Positions 27,754-36,740 of a stretch of DNA of 64,000 nt are shown here, one piece after another. How positions within the stretch are numbered: position 1 is the stretch's first letter; the number at the start of each line of letters is the position of its first letter. Origin of the DNA: Kordia antarctica (GTDB lineage: Bacteria > Bacteroidota > Bacteroidia > Flavobacteriales > Flavobacteriaceae); contig NZ_CP019288.1 of NCBI RefSeq assembly GCF_009901525.1, forward strand, positions 248,001 to 312,000, given 5' to 3'. The notes under the pieces were generated by a model. It did not search any database. It was not told the DNA's origin and saw only the letters and a program-made list of their open reading frames with translations. The translations under genes were made by a program, and so were the position numbers.

Positions 27754-28647
27754 TCAAGCTGCATTAATGTCTATTTGAAAATTTTTCTTCAAAAACATAC
27801 CAATCATTTGTCGTGCTAAGCCTAAATATTCTTCTTCGGGTTTTAAGAAATCTTGAATAACTACTAATTCTCGTTGTAATACTTCCGAGAATCGCTTAGA
27901 GCGAATTGGATCGTTTATGAAATCATTAAAATTAAATAATGCTTCTTCTACGCGTTGCATTTGCGCGCTGATAAGAATAGCTTTTTTCTCACGTTCTTGC
28001 ACTAACAAAACACGTTGCAGCGCAAATACCTTGATTGATGACAATGCACGTTGTTTTAAAAATTTTTTTCGTTTTCTAGGTTTCATCACGCCAGAATTGA
28101 TATAATATTTGAAATAATCTTCTGGATTTTCTTTACACGGATTGAGCAATAAACGTACTTTTTCTTCTTCTTTCAAATCAGTATCATGAGATCTTGCTCT
28201 TTTTGCTTCATCAAATAAAGGAAACTGATTCATTTTTCCCATACTTTTTGCTTCTTCCACATTTAAGGTAGATTGTTTTGACTTTTGATTACAGTTTCTG
28301 CAGGATAATAATAGATTATCCCAACTCGCTGCCAACCAATAATAACCTGGTTTTGAGTCGCCTGAAGCTTTTAATTCTTCTATTTCTCCTTTAGGACGAA
28401 AATGCTCAATATCACCAACATACGTTTTTAAAAATGTACTTTCGCAATAGGCGCATTTGCCTTTTCCCATTTTTATCAACTTCTTTTTTACAGATGAATC
28501 TCGGTAAACTTTAAATTTTTTATACGTTTTAAGCTTATCTAAACCTGTAAAGTGTTCGATTACTTCTTTTAATTCTTTTTTTGATTTGACACTTCCATTT
28601 TCAAGGATTTTTGGAATTGTCACCAAATTTCTATCTATGAAAATCAT
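27754..28647 (-). CDS. HNH endonuclease of the TIGR02646/PtuB type (Septu-like effector)
   Basis: 297 aa. The HNH core has zinc ligands C65/C68 (CAYCES) and C116/C119 (CRNC), catalytic H82 in GDIEHFRPKG, and N111 in WDNLLLSC. The rest is helical and basic. Its ATG overlaps the stop of the upstream ATPase gene by 4 nt, so the two are translationally coupled. In Septu and retron-Ec78 systems a PtuA-type ATPase works with a PtuB-type HNH nuclease in phage defence; this pair has the same logic. The HNH module is paralogous to the one fused to the ATPase (shared CA(Y/F)CES, FRP, YxWL...WxNL motifs). Confidence 0.85.
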   Translation of the reverse strand: MIFIDRNLVTIPKILENGSVKSKKELKEVIEHFTGLDKLKTYKKFKVYRDSSVKKKLIKMGKGKCAYCESTFLKTYVGDIEHFRPKGEIEELKASGDSKPGYYWLAASWDNLLLSCRNCNQKSKQSTLNVEEAKSMGKMNQFPLFDEAKRARSHDTDLKEEEKVRLLLNPCKENPEDYFKYYINSGVMKPRKRKKFLKQRALSSIKVFALQRVLLVQEREKKAILISAQMQRVEEALFNFNDFINDPIRSKRFSEVLQRELVVIQDFLKPEEEYLGLARQMIGMFLKKNFQIDINAA

Positions 28648-31007
28648 AATTTATTTTTTGCGGATATATTTTTCCAAATATCTTGTACTTTGAGTATGGT
28701 TTCTTTCTTTATGTTATCGTCATCAATTTTGAGCTTTTTGCTTTTCATTTTCTTGGCAAGTAACTCATCAATAGCGTGATACATTAAGTCTTCACGCGCA
28801 TCTTTTCCTAAACGTTTCTTTTGTGGTAGTATTTTTTGTAACGCTTTAACTTCGTTTTTTTCGCCTTTTGTGCGTTTCGATTCATCAATAGCGAGCAATT
28901 CGTAATAGCGCTCAAATTCTTTTTCTGTTTTGGAATCCATCGTGCTATTCAATCCAAAAAATTCAGAGGTTAGTAATTGATCAATTCGCAAACTACTCGG
29001 ATTTGGTAAATCGCTAATTGCAATGATTGCATTTTCTTCGTCACGTTTCAAAACCACAACTTCATTTTCCTTTAAACCTCGTAAACATAAAGGTTCATGT
29101 GTGGTAATAATGAATTGAATTTTAGGAAATGTTTTGCGCAAGCGTTCTACAATTTCCATTTTCCATCGTGGATGTAAGTGTGTGCCAATTTCGTCGATGA
29201 GTACAATTCCTTCTGCCAATTCATACACTACATTTTCTTGCGAAAGTGTATAAATCATATCAATTGCAACGGCAAATATGGATTTGTAACCATCGCTTAA
29301 ATGATTAATATCTATATTATCTTTTGTTTTATCATATTTGATGAAGATTTGTTTTTTCTTCACATTTCGCTCAATGGAATCTAAATCGTCCAATAACAAG
29401 AGACTTTTCAGAGTTTTTGCAACTTGATCGAACGTTTTTTGTTTGCTATTTAAAAACCATTCTTTTGCATTTGATAATGAAATAGAAGCATCAAACAGGT
29501 TTTTTACCTTTAAATAACTTGGATGATTTTTCTCAGGTTGCAAATTTCCAATTGGTAATAATCGGGTAGAGCCGTAGCCAATAATAAATGCTGGCGGTTT
29601 TTCAATACTAGCGATTATTTTATTGTCTTTATTGTTGAATTTAATTTCAAAAAATTCATCACTTCCTTTTCCATATACTTGAATAAAACCGCTTGTTTCA
29701 TCGTATTTGAGTAAATCGTCAACAGTGATACCGAGCTTGTCCAAATACGTTTGTCCCATTAATGCAAGCGCGATGGCTTTTAAAACAGAACTTTTTCCAA
29801 CGCCATTTTCTCCTAGAAATACGAGCCAAGGTTCGGAAGTTGTATCTTCTGCATAATCAGGTATTTGAAGTGTTAAGTCGGAGAAACATTTAAAGTTATG
29901 TAATACAATTTTATCTAGATATATATTTTTGAGAATACTCGCATAAAAGGTATCGTCTTTCTTTTTTGAAGTCGTTTTTTTAGGACTTTCAGGAGTTGGT
30001 TTTACTATATTACTTGGACTGATGCTTTCTAATGTATCATCAGGAATATTTAGATTAAAGCCTTTTATTTGTCCTTGCTGCTGTTGCTGCTGTTGCTGTT
30101 GCTGCTGTTGTATTTGTTGCTGTTGTTGATCGTAATAAGATTGTATTTGATCTGTAAAATTAGACAGAATACTAAATAGTTTTTTATCTTCTAAATAATA
30201 ATCAATTAATGCTTTTCGGAATGCCAGATGGTTTTTTTTGGAAGTTCCTTTTAAGACTTCATTCCATTCTTCGGCAATTGCATGCGAATTTTTGATGCCT
30301 TTTCGTAAACCTTCAATTTCTTTTTTGGTGTCGTCAACAATATTTTGTCGCTCGTTTACCAAATCTTTTCGGTTCAATCCTAATATCTGAATCGTTGCTT
30401 CTGCTTTTTGCTTGACCATTTCGCCAATAACTGGCGAGAATTTTATTTTTGAAAAGAAAGAAATATTTTTTAATTCTAAAGGCATAATTTCACCAGTACC
30501 GAAATTAAACGTGAAAAATTGACTCGGATCATCTACGCAAGGATCAATTAAGTACGCATCTTCTTTCTCTGAAATTACTTCAATATTGGTTTCAATTGCC
30601 GCTCTTTTTCCTTCCACAGGAAATACATTTGACTTGAATCGACTGCAACTATGACACGTAGCATATAGGTTTCCCCATTCATACGTTAGCCACCAATAAT
30701 GATCGTAGTCAATTTCTTTGCTATCAAAACCTTGTGCATTGTTACTTGGACGAAAACGACTCAAGTAGGATTCATAACCCGATTTTGTTCCCGCTAAGTG
30801 CGATTCACAAAAGGCACATTTGTGATCAAATAGTTTCATCAATTCATTAATTACTTCATCAGGAAAGTAATTGACATTATACGAACGTTGCGCGCGTGAG
30901 CTTTTGTTCAGTTTATAAAAGTCATTAATTTCTTGTTGCAAACTTTCATATTCTTTGGAATGAAAATAGGCGGGTTTTGCAATTATATGTCTGTCAATTT
31001 TGATCAA
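28644..31007 (-). CDS. AAA/ABC-type ATPase with N-terminal degenerate HNH domain (Septu PtuA-like)
   Basis: 787 aa. Residues 1-130 form an HNH-like module with C64/C67 and C118/C121, but R84 replaces the catalytic His (SRFRPSN against EHFRPKG in the partner). Residues about 130-290 are helical, 294-311 are almost pure Gln, and about 365-690 form an SMC/RecF-like ATPase: Walker A LGENGVGKSS, signature LSDGYKS, Walker B VLIDEIGTHLHP and H-loop TTHEPL. A helical tail follows. Coupled by a 4-nt overlap to the stand-alone HNH nuclease gene. Inferred role: an ATP-gated sensor that controls the nuclease. The phage defence role is not shown by the sequence alone. Confidence 0.85.
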   Translation of the reverse strand: MIKIDRHIIAKPAYFHSKEYESLQQEINDFYKLNKSSRAQRSYNVNYFPDEVINELMKLFDHKCAFCESHLAGTKSGYESYLSRFRPSNNAQGFDSKEIDYDHYWWLTYEWGNLYATCHSCSRFKSNVFPVEGKRAAIETNIEVISEKEDAYLIDPCVDDPSQFFTFNFGTGEIMPLELKNISFFSKIKFSPVIGEMVKQKAEATIQILGLNRKDLVNERQNIVDDTKKEIEGLRKGIKNSHAIAEEWNEVLKGTSKKNHLAFRKALIDYYLEDKKLFSILSNFTDQIQSYYDQQQQQIQQQQQQQQQQQQGQIKGFNLNIPDDTLESISPSNIVKPTPESPKKTTSKKKDDTFYASILKNIYLDKIVLHNFKCFSDLTLQIPDYAEDTTSEPWLVFLGENGVGKSSVLKAIALALMGQTYLDKLGITVDDLLKYDETSGFIQVYGKGSDEFFEIKFNNKDNKIIASIEKPPAFIIGYGSTRLLPIGNLQPEKNHPSYLKVKNLFDASISLSNAKEWFLNSKQKTFDQVAKTLKSLLLLDDLDSIERNVKKKQIFIKYDKTKDNIDINHLSDGYKSIFAVAIDMIYTLSQENVVYELAEGIVLIDEIGTHLHPRWKMEIVERLRKTFPKIQFIITTHEPLCLRGLKENEVVVLKRDEENAIIAISDLPNPSSLRIDQLLTSEFFGLNSTMDSKTEKEFERYYELLAIDESKRTKGEKNEVKALQKILPQKKRLGKDAREDLMYHAIDELLAKKMKSKKLKIDDDNIKKETILKVQDIWKNISAKNKL
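30075..30128 (-). repeat. Poly-glutamine-encoding CAG/CAA tract inside the ATPase gene
   Basis: Eighteen codons (residues 294-311), of which 17 are Gln and one Ile. Mixed CAG and CAA triplets give a slippage-prone track in coding DNA; any change of whole triplets keeps the frame and alters linker length only. Confidence 0.9.
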
Positions 31008-31178
31008 AATAGATAGTTTTTAGAAGGTTTTTTTATTAGAATCACATAAAGTACGTGAAAATTGAGAGAAAATAAAAGAGTTTATGTAAAATACGGGGTT
31101 TTTCCCCTACCATAATCTTCAAGAAAACAATACATTGTATCGTTGTTGTTTTTTGCATCAGCATATAAAAAGTATCTT

Positions 31179-32756
31179 ATGAAAGGGAAAAAAGTAAATG
31201 CTAAAGATGAGAAAGGAACAAACCAGATTATACAACGAAAAGAAGGAAAGTCGTTTGTAAAACCTAAAGGCGCACAAGATAGTTTTACGCCACCAAAATC
31301 TTCAGGAAAATCAAATAAGAGCTTACCAAGTAAATTACAATCCAACATGGAAAGTTCCCTTGGGCACGATTTCTCAAATGTAGGAATTCATACAAACTCA
31401 GAAAAAGCGGTTCAAATGAATGCACGTGCTTTTACACAAGGTGAACAAGTTCATTTTGCGCCAGGCGAATTTAATCCAAGTTCAACTTCAGGAAAAAACT
31501 TAATTGGACATGAGTTTACACACGTTGCACAACAACGCGCAGGAGTTGTAAAACCTACGAAAGTATTGCAAAAAGGTGTTGCTATAAATGATAATAAAGG
31601 TTTGGAAAGCGAGGCAGATAACTTTGGTCAGAAAGCGGCTAGAGGAGAAGCGGTTTCAAAATACAGATCATCTAGTTTAGGAATTAGAAGTTCGTTACGA
31701 ACTGCACAAGCTAAAAGTAATGTGGTTCAGATGGCAATGCAAGAAACAAATTTTGGTAAGTTTTATGATGATACTTATGCTTTAACCTCAGGCGCTGGAG
31801 GGCGCAGAGGTTTAGATATTATATTACGTTTTGAACCTAAAAATACTGTTGATGCGGAATTAATAGGTTTAACTCAAACACATCATGCCATTAATAACGG
31901 GACTCCTTTTTATTTAAACTCAGATAATTTTTATAAAGGGCATGCAATTCAGAGTGGTGATGCGACGAATCTACCAGATCAAGGAGTATCTAACGAAGGT
32001 ACACATATTGACAGGCTGAAAGCTAGAAATAATCCTATATATGGGTCTAGAATTATGAATGCAGGAGAAACATTAAAAGATACTCCATTGGATAATAATA
32101 CAACGGCAAACCCAACTAAAGTAGGATTGACTAAACTTGACCCAACTTCGAATGCAACATATCAGTTAGGGTATAATTATACGGATGCTGGAGGAACCCA
32201 TAAAAATAAGGCGGCTATATTATCTGATGCTCCAAGTGTGGGAAGTGTAAATATGAGTAGCAACTCTTCTCAAATTTTTGAAACAACAGCATTAGCAATT
32301 AAAGGAAACCATGAAGGTACATATTATGGATCAGTCAGATGGGGCTGGAAAACAAATGCTAAGGGCTTACATTCTATAATTCCATTTAAAGTATTAACTA
32401 AGGAGTTACCAAGTCCAACCTTTATGAAAGCAGCTAAAATTTGGAATAACTCGAAGAACTCTGCAGGAGCAGATACACTAGATTTACCAGTTCAATGGCC
32501 AGCTACGATTCATAACACACCATTGGCAGCATTGAGAACAGGAAAGTCGGTAGCTTCTCAAATTTTAGCAGATATACCTAGAGGTGCTACATTGACGGTA
32601 TTAAATGATTCATCCAATTGGTTACATGTACAGTTAGATAAAACTCAGCCTGGAATTATATTAAATAGTCATGGTAGAGCAGCTGTAATGTCTGGAAATC
32701 TAATAAGAGGTTATGTATCTCGAAGTTTAGTTAATAAAGATGCAAGTTATATATAA
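31179..32756 (+). CDS. DUF4157 (eCIS core) domain protein, possible polymorphic toxin
   Basis: 525 aa from the ATG at 31179 (a TTG at 31143 is less likely). Residues about 50-120 form the DUF4157 metallopeptidase-like domain, with LPSKLQSNMESSLGHDFSNVGIH and zinc motif HEFTH (111-115). DUF4157 proteins are often cargo or components of extracellular contractile injection systems and toxin deliverers. The middle and C-terminal parts (about 180-525) are unrecognised, with an SH3-like segment near the end (RGATLTVLNDSSNWLHVQL). No tail-tube or sheath genes are in the window. The next gene overlaps it by 17 nt. Confidence 0.75.
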   Translation: MKGKKVNAKDEKGTNQIIQRKEGKSFVKPKGAQDSFTPPKSSGKSNKSLPSKLQSNMESSLGHDFSNVGIHTNSEKAVQMNARAFTQGEQVHFAPGEFNPSSTSGKNLIGHEFTHVAQQRAGVVKPTKVLQKGVAINDNKGLESEADNFGQKAARGEAVSKYRSSSLGIRSSLRTAQAKSNVVQMAMQETNFGKFYDDTYALTSGAGGRRGLDIILRFEPKNTVDAELIGLTQTHHAINNGTPFYLNSDNFYKGHAIQSGDATNLPDQGVSNEGTHIDRLKARNNPIYGSRIMNAGETLKDTPLDNNTTANPTKVGLTKLDPTSNATYQLGYNYTDAGGTHKNKAAILSDAPSVGSVNMSSNSSQIFETTALAIKGNHEGTYYGSVRWGWKTNAKGLHSIIPFKVLTKELPSPTFMKAAKIWNNSKNSAGADTLDLPVQWPATIHNTPLAALRTGKSVASQILADIPRGATLTVLNDSSNWLHVQLDKTQPGIILNSHGRAAVMSGNLIRGYVSRSLVNKDASYI

Positions 32757-33435
32757 AAGTAATAAAGCGAAAAGCTTAGTATGCTTACTACTAATTATAG
32801 TGTTTGCATGTGAAAAAAATGAATCGAAAAAAATGAATGAACAATTTGATAATATACTTGAGAAAAGGATAAGAGAATTAGGCTATAGATCCTTATTTCT
32901 AACTGATTTGGAAGTTACAGATAAAGAAATATGGAATTTTGGAGCTAACGAACAAGAATTGAAAATTATCGCATATTCAGAAAAAACTTCAGATTTTTCT
33001 AGATTTTTAACCGTCGAGTTGTTAAGACATTATGATGTAAAAATAAATTCTAAGTATCATTCTTTGATAGCAAAATCATACGCCTATGCGCTATCAAACA
33101 GTGCTACAGATAATCCACATTTTTTTGGGGTTGTTGGAAACTTGTGGGGATTATTATATGAAGAAGATGATTTAGGGAAATTAGGCAGCTTTTATGTGTC
33201 TTTAGGAGATAAGGCAGTGCTATCTTTATCAAATTTATTAGATAATAAAAATGATAAAATTTTCTATGATGGAAGCGAAGAAGCAACCATTGGAAACTCA
33301 TACCAATACCGAGTAAAAGATTTCGCAGCATTTTACATTTCTAAAATTAAAAACATTCCAATTACGTTTTATCAAGATTTTGATCAAAGAGACGCAGAAA
33401 TTGAACGATTAAAAGAAATTTTAGCAAACGAATAA
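32740..33435 (+). CDS. Hypothetical lipoprotein, possible immunity/partner of the DUF4157 protein
   Basis: 231 aa with a lipobox (LLLIIVFAC), so membrane-anchored. The mature part is helical and acidic; no family recognised. The ATG lies inside the end of the DUF4157 gene (17-nt overlap, another frame), implying coupled translation. Toxin-immunity pairs are often arranged like this, but that is inference only. The following YkgJ gene starts 2 nt after its stop. Confidence 0.65.
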   Translation: MQVIYKSNKAKSLVCLLLIIVFACEKNESKKMNEQFDNILEKRIRELGYRSLFLTDLEVTDKEIWNFGANEQELKIIAYSEKTSDFSRFLTVELLRHYDVKINSKYHSLIAKSYAYALSNSATDNPHFFGVVGNLWGLLYEEDDLGKLGSFYVSLGDKAVLSLSNLLDNKNDKIFYDGSEEATIGNSYQYRVKDFAAFYISKIKNIPITFYQDFDQRDAEIERLKEILANE

Positions 33436-33437
33436 GT

Positions 33438-34100
33438 ATGGACGCATTAAATCAAGACCGAGAAATAGTGGAAGAACTGGAACGTCAATTAGAACGTTCA
33501 GGCTATTTTGCGCATAGTTCGCTGAGTAATCAGGCAGAACGCATCAACGAAATTGAGTCTTTCTTATATGGTTTGATTGATACATTAATCGATGACGGAA
33601 AAGTAAATAAAGAAAAGCTTGAAGAAGTTGTTCAAAAAGTACGAAAAGAAACCGTTGAACATAAAGAACATTTTCACGCAGGAATTGCGATTAGAGTTGA
33701 TGGAAAAGAAAAGAAAGATGTTTTTATTCCTGTCAATTGTGATGAGCGCATGCATATTTGCAAAGGTGTGTGTTGTAAACTCAGTTTTGCACTTTCGGTA
33801 GATGAAATAGAAGATGGAAAATCGAAGTGGGATTTAGGACAACCATATTATATTCGACAAAAATCAACAGGATATTGTACACATTTAAACGAAAATAAAC
33901 AATGTTGTTCTATTTATGATGATCGTCCAAAAGTCTGTAGAAAATACAGTTGTGCAGGCGATGAACGTATTTGGAAAAATTTTGATAAGATGGAATTAAA
34001 CTCTGAATGGATTGAGAATAACCTACAAGAACGAAAAGTTCAGTTACAAGGTATCTATATGATTCCAGAAGCTACGATTGAATATAAAGCGAAAAGTTAA
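33438..34100 (+). CDS. YkgJ-family cysteine-cluster protein
   Basis: 220 aa. The C-terminal half carries the YkgJ/UPF0153 zinc or iron-sulfur ligand pattern: CDERMHICKGVCCKLSF, then YCTHLNENKQCCSIYDDRPKVCRKYSC. The N-terminal half (about 1-75) is helical and charged. Function unknown; the family is proposed to bind a metal cluster. It is the third gene of a tight run (2-nt spacing after the lipoprotein), though the family is common elsewhere, so linkage may be accidental. Confidence 0.85.
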   Translation: MDALNQDREIVEELERQLERSGYFAHSSLSNQAERINEIESFLYGLIDTLIDDGKVNKEKLEEVVQKVRKETVEHKEHFHAGIAIRVDGKEKKDVFIPVNCDERMHICKGVCCKLSFALSVDEIEDGKSKWDLGQPYYIRQKSTGYCTHLNENKQCCSIYDDRPKVCRKYSCAGDERIWKNFDKMELNSEWIENNLQERKVQLQGIYMIPEATIEYKAKS

Positions 34101-34226
34101 TGATTCAAACACAAGCAACCTGTTTATTAACAAGCTTTACATATTTTTTGACACTTTTTTCACAATTCATTGACATATGTAACGCTAAACTCGCCATATA
34201 TTCGTAGAAACATTAAATTTAGCATC

Positions 34227-34856
34227 ATGAATAAATTCAAATATATTGTACTTTCATTTGTTGCATTGGGAATTATAGTGGTTTCTAGTAGTTATACTAA
34301 CAACACTGTAACGAATGAAAAAAACGAAGACGTTAAAGTATTAGAAAATAAAGAAAATCAGACTATTAATTTGTTTGTAACACATGGACATTGTAGCACA
34401 CCGTTTAGTGGTGTTGTAAATGATTTGAAAGTAACTTATTCCAAACGAAACGACTTGGGAAATCCTTTAGAAAATATGAAAATTTCGTTTGATGTAGATC
34501 CTAATTCATTTAATGTTTGTGCAAATGACGACTTAACAGCAAAAATTAAAACACCTGATTTATTTATTAGTATGAATAATGAAAAAATCACCTTTAGATC
34601 TACTGATGTGTATACTATGGGATTGGATTGGTATCAAGTTAACGGTAAACTTTCGATTAAAGGAATCGAAAAAGATGTAAAGTTTTTTGTAACAGGAATT
34701 AGAGATCCAAAAGAGGCAATGGCAAGTTCACTTGTGTTGGAAGGTCAAATGAATTTGTTCGATTGGGGAATTGATTATGATAAGATTGTTAATGGCACAT
34801 CGGACAACGTTCCTACGAAATTGATGCATATGAATATGAAAATTACAATGCCTTAA
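34227..34856 (+). CDS. YceI-like lipid-binding-fold protein, secreted
   Basis: 209 aa from the ATG at 34227, which follows an AT-rich leader and gives a signal sequence (KYIVLSFVALGIIVVSSSYT); a reading from 34170 is unlikely. The mature protein has the YceI-like beta pattern: HGHCSTPFSGVVNDLKV, MKISFDVDPNSFNV, FRSTDV and VNGKLSIKGIEKDVKFFVTGI. YceI proteins bind polyisoprenoids in the periplasm; the ligand here is not known. Confidence 0.7.
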   Translation: MNKFKYIVLSFVALGIIVVSSSYTNNTVTNEKNEDVKVLENKENQTINLFVTHGHCSTPFSGVVNDLKVTYSKRNDLGNPLENMKISFDVDPNSFNVCANDDLTAKIKTPDLFISMNNEKITFRSTDVYTMGLDWYQVNGKLSIKGIEKDVKFFVTGIRDPKEAMASSLVLEGQMNLFDWGIDYDKIVNGTSDNVPTKLMHMNMKITMP

Positions 34857-34949
34857 GTTCGTATGGATTGAAGTAGAAATTGAATAAGGCTTTCGAGTTT
34901 ATACAGCGTGTTTCTTTAAACAGAAAAACCAAAAATACTACAATATCAT

Positions 34950-36560
34950 TCACTCAAGCTCCAATCCTTCTAAAAGTCGCTCAATATTCTTTTTTGTGTC
35001 TTCATTGGGTTCAATTTCTTTTAAACGATTCACCTTTTGTGTAATTTCGTTTGACCAATTTTCAAGTTTCCAAGTAGCCAAAACGCTGAGTGTTGCATTT
35101 CTATTACTAGTTACCGGACTATCCAACCCAACAAGAATAAGTGCTGCTCCTTTTGCCGGATAGTTTTCCAAAAATGTGATCACAAAACCAAATGAAGAAT
35201 GCTTTTGATAATCTTCACCCAATCCCATCCAATCTCTCGGACCAGATCCTAATTCTTCTAACGGAAGATTATTTTTTGCAAAATCAATGATTTCATCTAC
35301 GTTTTCTTCTTTCGCATACGTGGTAACATCATACCAAGCTAAACTATCCAAAGAATTCTTTTGCAGTTTATTCCAAACAACATCCCATAATTCAATACCG
35401 AGTTTTTCGGCAGCTTGTTTTCCATTCCAGTATAAAACAGAATCATCGCTTTTTAATGCGATTTCAGCTTGTTCTTTCCAGTCTTTATTTTTTAAATTTT
35501 CATTAATATCTATCAAACAATTTGAAATAATATTTTGATTCCAACCATTTTTTTTATGCTCTCCAAGATCTTCTTGAAGTTCTATAAGAAAATCTTTAAT
35601 AGCATTTAATGTGATAAAATCCGTAATATCTTTTACATGCGTTTTTCCATGTCTGATGAAGTTTTCAACGGTTTCAGGCGCGAATTCGTAGTCAGAAATA
35701 TCTTCTGCTGGTCCATCGGAAAGTAATGCTTGAATAATTTCTCCAGTAGCTTTGAATAGTTTGACATCTATTTTTTCACGTTGAAGCTTTATATGTAATT
35801 CTCCATTTACAGCACATGTATACGCCAAATATTCAATCATGATGCTATTTTTGTAGCCTTCAAGAAGTAGCCAATCTTTTAGTTCTTCGGACAATTCCAT
35901 GTGCGCTATTCTATCTACAAGTTGAATTTTCCCCCAACCATCAACTTTAGTAGCCAATTCCCATAAATCTTCAACTATATTATCTGATAAATTAGACAGC
36001 GCAACCATTGAAAAAACCGTAAATTCATCATGTAAACCAAGTATTTTAATTTCATTGATGACTGATTTTTTCTGGCAAAGACCTAAAATAGCAATTCCAA
36101 TTTTGACACTATTTCGATGACTTGTTTTTGTTGCTAAATCTTTAGCAAAGCTGAAAAGATATGGATCTATCGGTAACGATTGATTGACTATTTCTTCAAG
36201 AAATTCATCTATAATTCCAATAACGCCATCACTTTCAGTTAGGATTTTATAGAACTCCGATTTACTTCCTTCATCACCTTTTTTTGCGATTGTTTTTATA
36301 AGTTTTGAAAGTTCTTTTATTTTTTCTCTGGATTCATCAGATTCATCCGCTCCAAACATGGAATCCATTAAACCTGGCGCAAACCGAATTCCGCTTTCTT
36401 CAGATTTTTTTTCATCAGGTAAACTGTCGGCAGTCTCGTTCAGCGTACCATTAGCATTTATATTATCACTTAAAAACTGCAAAATAGAAGTGTTAGTTTT
36501 CCATTCAGTAACTTCTAATTTCTGTTTATTTTCAAGTAAATTCTTAATCCAATCTAACAT
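34950..36560 (-). CDS. Hypothetical protein, 536 aa, helical repeat (HEAT-like)
   Basis: From the ATG at 36560 (a GTG at 36590 is less likely). No signal peptide. It is acidic and almost wholly alpha-helical, with repeated helix-pair units (LPLEELGSG.., ALILVGLDSPVTSNRNATLSVLATW) typical of HEAT/ARM-type scaffolds. No catalytic motif. It may be an immunity-type or scaffold protein, but nothing fixes this. Confidence 0.6.
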   Translation of the reverse strand: MLDWIKNLLENKQKLEVTEWKTNTSILQFLSDNINANGTLNETADSLPDEKKSEESGIRFAPGLMDSMFGADESDESREKIKELSKLIKTIAKKGDEGSKSEFYKILTESDGVIGIIDEFLEEIVNQSLPIDPYLFSFAKDLATKTSHRNSVKIGIAILGLCQKKSVINEIKILGLHDEFTVFSMVALSNLSDNIVEDLWELATKVDGWGKIQLVDRIAHMELSEELKDWLLLEGYKNSIMIEYLAYTCAVNGELHIKLQREKIDVKLFKATGEIIQALLSDGPAEDISDYEFAPETVENFIRHGKTHVKDITDFITLNAIKDFLIELQEDLGEHKKNGWNQNIISNCLIDINENLKNKDWKEQAEIALKSDDSVLYWNGKQAAEKLGIELWDVVWNKLQKNSLDSLAWYDVTTYAKEENVDEIIDFAKNNLPLEELGSGPRDWMGLGEDYQKHSSFGFVITFLENYPAKGAALILVGLDSPVTSNRNATLSVLATWKLENWSNEITQKVNRLKEIEPNEDTKKNIERLLEGLELE

Positions 36561-36740
36561 ATATGTAAAAGGTTTCTTTGTATAAAACACAACGATTTTT
36601 ATGTAAAACGTAGCGCGTTAAAGATACTAATTTTTAGGTTTAGGACTGAATTACATTTTTAAATTTTCTTTTTGATTTTCTTCTCCTAGAGAACAAAAAA
36701 GAAACGTTTTAAGCTTGTTTTTTACAAAAATACGCAGTGT

